The notes beneath the pieces were generated by a model. It did not search any database. It saw only the letters and a list, made by a program, of their open reading frames with translations, and was not told where the DNA came from. Below, piece after piece: positions 11,201 through 23,200 of a stretch of 64,000 nt of DNA (position 1 is its first letter; each line of letters opens with the position of its first letter). Made by a program: the position numbers and the translations under genes. Location: the NCBI GenBank assembly GCA_963691655.1, contig OY829326.1, positions 84,313,235 through 84,377,234 on the forward strand, given 5' to 3'. This DNA comes from Toxonevra muliebris. Lineage: Eukaryota > Arthropoda > Insecta > Diptera > Pallopteridae.

Positions 11201-14200
11201 GTACATACAATTTTTGGTATGAAAATTTTAGACGAAAATAGTGTTCGAAAAAAAAAACATGGTTCTTCAATTGTACTACGTATTTTTCTTCGGTTTTGCC
11301 TAATTTGGGTTTATTATGCAAATTTATAAATTCTTAAGTTTTAGAAAATTTTTATTTTTGTAAGCCACTACTAACACTATATACAGCAATGTGCAAATCA
11401 AACGCAACAAATCTAGGTATACTATTATTATTACGTTTTCATGACTTCTGTTAGTTTTTATTTAAAAGAAAGTGGTTTTAATTTGTTCTTAAGTAATAAA
11501 AAATTTTAAAGTTAGAAAAAATTTCCTATCAGAGAAATATGCACTTAGGGCTGTGCGAAACAAAAGCAATAATTTTTATTCGTTACCTCACATTTGCGAG
11601 TAATTGACTTTGTCAGCTTGATGAATGTCCACTTGGGTGCCATTTTCCATTTTTACTTCAAATCTATCCGAGCTCATCCATGATTTGGAAGCGCTACTCA
11701 ACCACCTTATATTTCGGGGTTCCGAAGTAGGTTTCAAAGAGTTAAACTCAGATGGTAGTGACAATCCATTAGAGAAATCTTAAAACAACTTTAATATGCG
11801 TTTCGAGTAGCTTTCACGTCTAAATATTCCACAAAGTGGCAATTTCCACAATGACTGATAAAGCAAAATAATCGCTATAGCGAAGACTCGTTACGGGGTT
11901 CATTTTCGAATTCGTATTTAACACATAAGAACTTTTTGTTTTTAAATTTACATAAAAATTGCAAAAAATCCCCTTCAACCCAAAAAGTTTGCTGTTCATA
12001 AAAATAGCAGCACTTCCTTTTCTTTCCCGGAAATTTTTTTGGGTCAACTAATTCTTTGCGTCTCTCTACAGGACATTACAACCGTGCTGCCTTTACTCCA
12101 GTCTGCGAATTCCCAAAAATTTTCATTTTCATTTCATGAGAATCGGTTTTCACCCTAAAAGTTATAAATCGATTCCAGGAGCAATGATTGTTGCATGCTC
12201 CTATAGGATATAAATTTTAATACAGTGAAACGATTTTATATGTTGAGAATCCTTGCCCAGTCGGAATTATTAAAAAAAAAAAATTCTTATGTAGATAGAA
12301 CCACATTTTGTAGTATTTTGAAGTTTTTTTTTTTTTTGCTGGTTCGAATTGGGCTGTTTGTGCACATCTGTGTACAATAGTAGAAATGGGGAAACTTTTG
12401 CGAACGTACACATATGTGCTCATCGTGATTTTCGGAGGATTTTCAATGCATTTCAACGCTTTTCCTGATTATCTACTATTCCCAATAAAGAATTTTTCAA
12501 ATAGTTTCGATATGGGCAAGAAAAGGCTGTCCTCAATAGAGATGGGAGATGGGTCGAGCAATCTGGGGAAAATTCCTTCAAAATTTGGAAAAGACGATAA
12601 ATAAGAGGTCCATTTGGACTCCGACAATCGCCTGGAGACAGCATCCGTCCTTCGAGGCATTAAGTGTCTAGATGGCTCAAATGTTAACAGGGTGCAGATT
12701 ATTGGCATAAACAAATATTGAAATGTGGTTATTCATTTATGTTCAGAGGTCTTGGGAAAATTCCAAAAAATCTATGTTCGTGATTTGTGCACCAGTTTGC
12801 CTCTCAACCAGTATTTGAGAGAGAGAGAGAGCGACACCATTTACGTGGGAACTTCGCGTACGCATCTCATAAACGAAGCGATTAGGATTCTGAATATGTC
12901 AAAGGAAGCAAGCCGCGGCTCTTCGCCAACTGCCATTTCAAATAACAATGTTTCGATGGCTCGTTGGTGTGATATCAAATGCGTTCACTTGCTATCCACA
13001 TATACTGAAATTGGGCAAACAGAAAAAGTAGGCCGTTATCGCCGCTAAAAGAAATGTTTTATTGACGTCTACCGGCCGGAAATCGTGAAAGAGTACGATG
13101 GGTGGCGTAAATCTCATTAACTCCATGGTCGACGTAAATCTCAAGATCTAGCTAGTGACCCTCTATCGAAATTATCCAACGTATCACAGATGGTAAATGC
13201 GATCTTCTACTACATGTTGGTCGTTTGTATTGCAAACGCCTGGATTATATCGATACCTCAGTTCCAAAGTGTAACAAATCCGAAATTTATGAATTTGAAT
13301 AAGTATGAGAAACTATTCTCGGAAGGATTACGCACCATTTCCAAAGAATAAATGGTCGATAACTCAATGTAATTCAGTTGTTACACGCTATATTTTATCA
13401 TAAGTCTAGATTATTTTCTTTACATACAGTAACAACTCCAGTTGTTTCCTTTTGGAACTGAAAAAGAATAAGAACTGATAGGATACAAAAGCGATATATT
13501 TACATCACAGCTGATATATAAAAAAAAAAAAAAGAGGCAGGCCGAGCAATTAGTTCGCTGGCGCCGAATAAACGAATGGTGGATAACTCTGTTCGGGACT
13601 CCGCAGGCGATCACTGGCCGAATCAAGGCAGCAAAATTTTGCAAGCAGATGCCGCCGCACAGACTCTGACTATAGAACGCAATTCGATTGTAGAGGTTGC
13701 AATCTATACAATCGAACAAAGTTTTTCCAATTAATTTTTTATTGAATTCAATAATAAAAGACCAAAACAGAACCTAAAAAACCAATTTCTGTGAAGAAAA
13801 GCAACTAATTCAGCTACATAAAGATGGAAAATGCTGCTCATCACTTAACCAAAACAAAATTCCCGAACGCTTTTTCGTACACATACAGTGTCGGTCATAT
13901 TATTTGCAACCAAAACCACTTTTACCTTAAATGACTTCTAAAGATCACTAAAATAATTTTTATCAAAAATCTTTTTTATTCAAAACAAAGTGTACTTATT
14001 GCCATTTATTATAAAAAATTAAAAGTATAAAATTATGTTGCAAATAAAAAAAAGAAGTTATATTAAATTAAAGTCTGAATTGAAGAGGTCAAAACATTTG
14101 CAACTAGAAAAATTTAATGTGAAAATTGAAGAAAAATCGAGACAAATTCAAAAACTTTGTTGCATATCCATTATTAGCGATGACTGTTGCAAGTCTATAT

Positions 14201-17200
14201 GGCATTGGCTCCATAAAATGTTTCCTGATCGATTCGAACTCGCTTCAATTAATTTTTGAGCATCCTCATAAAGATCCTGCAGTTACTTAAACGTATTCAT
14301 GCCAATCTTTCACTTCACGAGCATCCAATGGCTCTCAATTGGGTTTAGATCGAAAGGGGGAGAGATAGTTTATATCAAACAGAAATTTTGAAAAAATATT
14401 TAATACATAAGTCGACGATTTCGCGAATTGTTAACAGCGGTATCGTTGATCTGCGTCATAGAGGTGGAAGACATCGCAAAGAAACTTGTACAAAAACGAG
14501 ATCACAAAAATGATGGAAGCGAATCAGAAAGTGGAACCGAGAGAAATAAAAAGTGCACTTCAATTGGATATATCATCATCGACCATCAAGCGACGACCCA
14601 GAAAAAGTGGATTAAGAGCATACAACATTGCCGAAAAAGCGTTTACTCTAAGAAAAATTCCTTAACTCATTTAAAATTCCCCCATAAATATAAAAACTAG
14701 ACTTTTCAACAGTTGCAAAACGTTTTGTTGTGAGATGAGAGCAAAATTAACATGTGCGGTTCCGATTAGAAGGCCACACGGTAAAAGAGTCGACCCTAGT
14801 CATACACCGCGTACGGTAAAACACCAAGAAGGTTGTATTGTGATCTGGGGCTTTTCAGCTAATACTTAGTATAGGTCCAAGGCATCACATTCGGGAAATT
14901 ATGAAATACAACGATTATAAAAACATTTTAAGACACTATAATTCCGTATGCTCGCTTGGGAATGCCGCCTGATTGGACATTTCCACAGGATCATAACCCA
15001 AAGCGCATGTCTAAATTGATAAAAGCTTGCCGTTTATATTTTTATTTATTTGCCTTTAATCAAAAATAAATTTCAAGTTTCCTATAAAAAAACCCTGTGA
15101 GACATTTTTCTTTTACTATTGTAAGTGTAGTTTTACACAAATTCTATCCAACAGTTTCCGCCAAAACATGGCAACTTTCAGATATAACATTCAAAATAGT
15201 CTAAACTACTTGATTGTGAGACATTTTTTGCGTTTTCTATAAAATTTGCTTTTTCCTACGATATTCTACCAGAAAGGTACCTTTCGATATACACTGCGGA
15301 ATTGAGGATAGTGCTTAGCAAATTTTGGTTTTTGGATATATTATATGGAATAAGCTGAACTCAGAAACACTTTGTTGTACTCATTTGGTCACAAAATGTT
15401 CAAAAGTAGTGTGACGACATAAAATTATCAGTAATTTTAATCGCACAACCCTAAACCACTAGCACATATATGCCGTTAAAATATATATTAACATTTATAT
15501 TTAAGTAATTATAATATATATATTTCACAGAACGGAAATAATACGGTACAACAAGAAGAAATTGATATAAAAGGACATGCATCGCACAGAAGAAGACACT
15601 CAGACTTAGACTGTGGCACAGGTCATTTCTTCTTCTCTTGGGTAGATTATATGAAATACTCCTTACGGTTGCGTCAGCACGGAAGGATAAGACTTAGACA
15701 TTGGTAGCTAATATCAAACGAAGCGACAGCACGTTTGATTCCTCTTTAATTCTCAGAAATCGGTCAGGTATTTATTGGACCTTGCGAGTGAGACATCACA
15801 CCAAGGTATATAAAGATCAGGTATTCATTAGACACCTACACATTAGGGTGTGCGACAGCCTCACTGGTGTAGTACAAACAAAGTTGCCACTGACCATACA
15901 GCAAACAACGAAAACTTAGCCATCGTGTCACGAGGACACGCATCGTAAATGAGCGGCAACGAAGCCACACGAGCGACAAGAAAGGCAAACAAAGGGAAAC
16001 GAACACCAACGAAGACGAACGAACAAACATACGAGGTACAAAAGATAAAATACTAACGAATCAAGTGTAAATAAAATAACAGTGAAGAATATCAATAAAC
16101 AAGTGAACCGAAATAAATCGTGAGTTATTATTTACGCACCCTGGTTACTCGCTGAGTATACCCTGACAAAAAGAAAAGGAACCAGGAAGGTTCGTTACAG
16201 TAGACCGCTCGGATGGCAGAGAAAAAACTGTTTTCAGAATCATATCAACAATTTTGCAGGGACTTTGAGCTCCAGAGATGACAGAACAAATGACGACCAT
16301 TGTAGAGAGATGCGGCGATGTGTCGCTGGTATAGGCAAAAAAAAACATTGTAATAATTTTTGAGATTTTTTAATAGGAGCACAAATATTTAAAAAAAAAA
16401 TGTTCCTATTCCTATTTCCCTACCCTCAGAATCAAGAATACAAGTTTTGATTTGTATTTAAACATTACGAACATACATACTTATATCACTAAAAAATATT
16501 GTTTCCGTGATATGAAACTTTTTTGTTATACCACTACTATTATTTTGACAGCAGCTGTGTATATATAAATAAATACCTTAAATTTGCAATCGGCTCACTT
16601 GCTCTGAACTCGCATCTATCCGCTGCAGGTGAGTGACAAACATTTATTTTTAAATTTTGCTTTATACATAATTCATTAATCAGTTTAGAGACATCTGATT
16701 TATTTTCGCATGTAAATGCCTGAAGATCACGCATTGGAATTGTATTTTCAAAATACTTCGTATGATTCGGATCACGAACATTGAGCTGAAATAATAAATA
16801 TTACATCAATCAAATTTATTCGTAATGCACTAATTACTTAGGTATATAATAAGCTCATACCTCTAAAATCATTGGGTTATATACATTTCCTTCAAATAAA
16901 TCGTTATTTTCTCGCAACCATTGAACTCCTGTATATAAGTCAGGGAACTTATTACGAAGAAGCTAAAGAAAGATAAATTCAAATTAAATTAAAAACATTG
17001 TATGTGTGTAGGTATAAATTATTTACTTTTAATTTTTGTTCAAAAACGTTATTCGCACTATCGATTCGCCTTTGTAGCATTTGAATTTCAGCAGTATACT
17101 CTTCATCAATTTGCTTGTTAATATCTGAACGGATTTGGAAAAGTTTAGCTATCTCGGACTTCAGGACATTTAGTTCTTGTTGATACTTATTAATTTGCTC

Positions 17201-20200
17201 AGATATAGTAGTATCGGAACCAACATCAGTTTTTGCGTTGCTTAAATCTTGTATAATCACTTCCAGAATTCTTGTCTCATTTAACAAATCATTGTCGCGG
17301 TCAGCTTTATCCCGTTTCATTTTCTAATAAGAAAGAAATTTTAAAATACATTAATTCCTACATATTGAAAAGGAATTTAGCTTAATAAAGAAACTTCCAA
17401 CTAAAAATGGCATTACAAGGCTAAATAATGCGTTTTTTATATAAAAGTTGAATCACAAAAATCTATATATCTCTATAACATTCTGGCAACTTGCCATTTG
17501 GTAACGATTCATAAATGCTAGAGCGCAAAGGCCCCTGAATGGGGCATGCAGACGACAATTCAAGAGGTCGACGAGTTTTAGACATGGGCGCTGGATTATG
17601 CCTCAGGATCCAGGTTGTGAAGGTACCACTACCGACATAACCTTTATGTCTAAAAGTTATGTAAACCAGCAAAATTTGAAGGATTAATTTGTACCGGAGA
17701 GCGAAAATGAAACTGTTCGAATTCGAACAAATAAAACTCTGTATAGCGAAAAAGCATTGAAATGCAGGGCTTTGGAACTACTCCGCTCCAGCTCCGCTCC
17801 AACCTTTTAAGTATAGCTCCGGCTCCGCTCCGTGCTCGGAGTGCTTCAACTACATATAATTTTCCTAATAAAAATATTTTTGAAGTGAAACTTCTTTAGC
17901 GAGGGTAAATCGAAAACTTTGCAACGAAAATCGTGTTGTTGTTGCACTCATACGAAACTAATAAGAAACGAAGTTATGCTGTTATTAGTGTTTAGCGAAC
18001 GAGGTCATATGGGGATCGGCTACATACAATCATGCAGAGAGGCGACTTCTTGCAGTTTTATCTCATGTGCTTTAGAGAGAGAGAGCTTGATTCCATATAG
18101 CTGCTTTCGTGTGCTATGTCATGTTTGTGCCGATAAATGTAGAGAGTATCAACAGAAAAAAAGCTTTAGAAAATAGAAAGAGGAAGAGAGCTTCAACAAC
18201 AACGGTCACGTGAAAAATTGCTATTTCGCTTTTTTTTTGCACTCTAACAAAACCAGTAAGAAACGAAGTTATGCAGTTGTTATTCGGCTACATACAATCA
18301 AGCAGACGAGTTCTGGCAGTTTTATCGCATGCGCTTTAGTGAGAGAGCCGATATTGAAGTCTCAGCTTGATTGCATATAACGAGGGCTGCCAACTCTTTG
18401 TTCCCATTCCCCAATTTTCTAATTTTTTCTCCCCCATTTCATCTCAAATTCCCCCAATTTTGTTTTTTTGGAATAAGTTTTTTTTCTTTAAATAATTGTT
18501 TAACAAATAAAGTTGACACCATAATAGTAGTTGACAGCCTATTTCTAAAAGCACTTTTGTTTATACATATTAATTCGGGAAAAAAACTTGTTCTACACTA
18601 GATGTAGGATGAGGTAAAGAAAAACTGTGCCTCACAAGTTTTGTTAACAAAGGGTAAAGTGACTTATCTTCCGTTTTCCATATTTGAAATTTCAGACCAA
18701 TACTCAATAGTGCTGGATACATTTATCTCTATAGATTTTAGTGACCCATATTTGTTATCAATAGTAATAATTTCCGATTCGGATATAACATATAGAAAAA
18801 GACGCACCAAAGGAACAATAGCATTGTAAGTACGTGAAATTGACGCACCAAAACGCTAGGACCGTAAAGTTAATTTTGGATCGCAGAACTAAGTTTTAAT
18901 GATTAGGTCAAAATCAAGAAATATGTAATTTTAAATTCTACTCCAATCGTTAAAATAAGAAAAAACCAAATATCCATATTTCATATTATTCTATGTAGGT
19001 TTAATTTTAAGTGCAAATATGTAATAGAGTTAAGCATAATTTAATCTTTTCTTAGTCTATATTTCTCCTTTTTTTTTGTTTTTAATCATTGTGCGAAAAG
19101 ATTCTTATCTTATGTACGTATATTACTTTTGTTAATAAATGATTTAAATAAATAATATATAATAATATATATGTAATTTTTAAGTTTTTCAAGCAATTTT
19201 TTGATTATATTTTGAGGAAAAGACATCGAAATCTCTTTTGAAATAACTTTATTTAATGTTTATTTGTCAAAATTAGAATCTAACAATGATGATACAATTC
19301 ATTTATTTTTAATTTGTGGAACTATTTAATCTAATTTTATGCATTTTCCGTAATTTTTTCGATTTAAATTCAACCCAAAACATTGTTTTAAAATTCCCCC
19401 AAATATTGGAGTCATTCCCCCATTACCTCAGAGTTTCGCTATTCCCCCGAGTTGGCAAGCCTGCATATAACTGAACTTTCCTTTAATGTGTTATATACGT
19501 GTACTAAGTCGTGTTTGTGCCGATAAGATTAGAGAGTATCAACAGAGGGAAAGCAACAACAAAATAGAGAGAAGGGGACTGCAAAAACTTCAACAGAATG
19601 TTTTATAAATGTTTTCTAACAATTTTCTAATAAACAACGTAGATTCACTTCTCCTGTGAGTGCTTGCAGACACATTTTTTTTTTTATTTTAAACTCATAT
19701 GTATGTTTCGTTACCTTAATTTGCCCTAACACCCATTTTCAAAATGATGGGTTTTCTGAAATTTAAATTTAAGGAACAAATCGTAAGTTTTGGGTACATA
19801 TCCCAAAACTTTTGACACAGATGAGTGCGATGATGCGTTATCTTGCTGCAAAATCATTTTAGCTCAGAACTCGATATGTTTACCATACAAAAAAATATGA
19901 TACTAAATCGTACAACAACTATAACGTTTTGAAGACTGCTGTCATAGCTATAGAACCAGTTAAGCTTGTGAACCAACCAGCCCTTATTTCCAATGGCACC
20001 TTTTCAAAAAATTAATTAAAATTGTATATTTCAGGCATCCTTGTAAATATGTAAAGAACTGAATTACTTCGATGATGATTACTCTTACCATAATCATTAC
20101 TGGCAATGGAATATTTCAATTACCACTTTCATTAATTGAATAGAAAGTACAATGAAGAGTTCAAAAACAATAGGTAGTTGGAAAAATTATTAATCGGAGC

Positions 20201-23200
20201 AGCGGAGCGGTTAAATTTTGATTGCTCCAACTCTAGCTCCGGTGAAAACAGTGTGCTCCACAGCTCCAGCACCGCGCTCCAAATCCCTGTTGAAATGTCT
20301 TCCCTTTCATGATTTGTTTTCCCCTAATAGAATTCTCATGCACTCATGCCAAACATGTTGCAATGTTTTTTTCAGTTAATAATGATTTTCGGTTGGTGCT
20401 TTTGTTAGAGATCTAAAGGTTTTCAACCAAAACTAAAGGGTTTTTGAGGCTACTGAGGGATTTTTGAGATTTTTTATATTCCTAAAAGTGTTCAACCAAA
20501 TTCAATCTACCGAAAATGTATATGGGGCATTATTCCTAAAAAACCCTAAATTGTTTCGTTATGTTCTTGGATCTCTTTCATACTTTCTAAACTTATTCCC
20601 TATATGATTGTAATTTAACCAGCAAATATTAGACTTTTAACCCCACCCCTTTCCTAGTTATAGAGGATTAAAAAGGGTTAAATTTTCAATCCTGTCGACA
20701 ATACCACTAGATTCAAAAGCTCATAACTTTTTTTCTATTCAACCAAATCAAACGTTTAAACTTGATTTGAAAGGGGTTTTCATGCCATTTAATAATATTA
20801 TAAGCTCATTATAAATATTTTTAATTCATATAGAGAAATTGGTAAATCAAAACATTATTTAACTTTTTGAATCAATCAAAAACTTGTTTTATATTTATTT
20901 TTAAAAGAAAGCTTGTCTCTTTTGCTGCAAAGGCCCAAAATGGAAAACGCAAGATGCACACTTCGCGTCGCGTCAACTTTTTTCTACGAGTTTGTAGTCC
21001 AGTTGGTAAAGTAAAAATGCACCAAAAGTTCATAAAAAATCTTATCTGAGATTTTTTTTCAGTAATTGTTAGTGGTGGTATAATAGATGGAAAAATCTCA
21101 AAAATCAGTTCAGGGGTTGCAAAGCGGATCCCCCAAAAAACTATACTTTGACGAAAAAAGCTTTTTTTTACTTATAAAAAAATTGTCAAAATTTGGCTAA
21201 TTTTAATATGCTGAATTTTTTTATTTCTATCTTTTCAGCATTTTCAGAAGTAATGCCTTGAACTAAAAGATAATATATTTATAACATATATGGAAACATA
21301 TATATTAGGCCTGCAAATAGGAAACCATACGATATTGTTTATACAATATAGCAAGAGGTTCAAAGTTCAGAAGTTTCAACCATAATTTTTACTTTTCATA
21401 CAAACTTTGCTGAATTTTTGAAAATTAACTAGCTTTGTACAGCTTGCTGCACCAATAAATATTATCCGATTTCAAAAACTCTTTTTGCATTATTTTTGTA
21501 CACTCAAGGAGAAATAAAAGAGCTGTGAAATTTGAAAAAAATTTTGGTCAAGAAATTTTGAAAAATCATAACTTATTGTCGAAATTTCAGTATTTTCAAG
21601 ACCCTTTTGTACTGCCAGCCGTTTAAAAATCACCAAACCGCTGATAAATAAAAATAAACGGTGCTGATCTCTTCTGTGTACTATCAAAAATTTGAGGCAA
21701 AAAAATAATATGATGGAAAAACTCACAACTACACATTTAGAAGATGTACTCGCCACAGCTGCGCCTTCTGAATGCGACTAATGATACTTATATTGATAGC
21801 GGAAAGTTCTTTTCTACAGAATTACAATTTATTATTATTCAGCATTCTTTAATTTTTCATTTGTATCGGAGATGGTTGTGGCAGTTGAACAAAAATGCCC
21901 ACTTTAACAATTCTTCTTTTTTTCGACCTAAAAGTGGCTTATACCAAAATTTGTTCAGCTTAGACGATTCTGGCCGTTGGCCGATTCGTTATGTCCAGAT
22001 GATTCCATATATTTTTTTCCGCATTTTGTATGAAGCCCGACCATTGTGCACCGCTTCGACAAATTGTAAGGCATTTGCAATTCAATAAGTTCACAATTCT
22101 TAGATGTTTATAAATCCAACCGTGCCTATACAAATTGCAAGAACTAACAAATGATTAATGCTCGTTGACCATTAGACTTCCAATGGAACCCGCTAGCCGG
22201 ACAAGGCAGACGAATGAGTCGTTAGCACAGAACAATGAAGGAAAAAGCCAGACAACTTGAAAGGAGCTAGAGGTAACTGAAGTTAGCAGCACAAAACTGA
22301 ATACGTGTAAGAAGACTTATTACCCATAGGAGGAAATAGGACATAAACAACATATATGACTTGCACAGTAAATAGTCGATCTCTACTGATCACACAAAAG
22401 AACCACTGATCTATTGTGCATAACTGTGAAAATACAATTTTACTTACATCATAACTTGTTTTAGCCTCACGGATCTGTTTCTTCAATTCCTCGATTTGGT
22501 TGGAAATGGCGCTTCTTTTTTCTAACAGCGGTTTAACAGCATTTTCCTAGTTGAATAACACATTATTGTTAGCTTGTAACATAATTTTAGCACTGACATT
22601 TTGAAAGTATACCTTTTTTTCTGCATCTAATGTTAACTTAGTTGCTATTCTGGTAATTTCACTTTGTCTTTTCATTATTTCATCATATGCTTTTTTGTGT
22701 TCATCAAATTTCTTTTTTGCCGACACCAAATCAGTAGCAAATTCTTTGGCCTTGGATTTGATTTCTTCTACCTCTAACCATAGCCTCTTTGAATTACATA
22801 TATCAAGCTTAGACATGAACTCATTTCGAGCATTGTATCGTTGGAGGATTTGATTCAACCTGCAAAAATATCAAAGAATTAATATCAATATAAAAGACAT
22901 AACTTTAGATTACTCACTCCTCCTGACGTGTCATCGATTCCTTTAATGCTACCATGTCCTTTTCCAGTAACTTTTTAGAATTGACTTGTGCCTTCCGTAA
23001 TTCCTTAAGTTTGGCAAAATTGTTGATTATTTCCTCGCTGCAAACAGAATTGATGGTGTTCACCAGTATTTCTTGAGGGTTCATTTTAGCAAAATCCTAA
23101 ATGAGACTGGGGTTGTTATTTTGGACACAAATTTTATTATTATTAGGTTTTAACTTTACTTCGTAAAGTGTGGAGATTTATTTGGTCCAACTTCCAGAGG

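Larger units (their letters stand above)
17765..20289. mobile_element. hAT element (2525 bp) with intact 8-bp target duplication
   Basis: Starts CAGGGCTTTGGAACTACTCC and ends with the complement of CAGGGATTTGGAGCGCGG, flanked on both sides by TTGAAATG (17757-17764 and 20290-20297). Subterminal regions repeat GCTCCGCTCC-like words. No complete transposase is present, so it is a non-autonomous or decayed copy. It carries another hAT (18382-19463) and a mariner scrap. A left end of the same family lies at 53412-53640. Located in Smc5 intron 5. Confidence 0.88.

Noticed and set aside
12725..13048. 107-codon open frame as an intact nested gene
   Set aside because: Its continuation in piggyBac homology lies beyond a stop, key residues are changed, and no start or end fits a complete protein.
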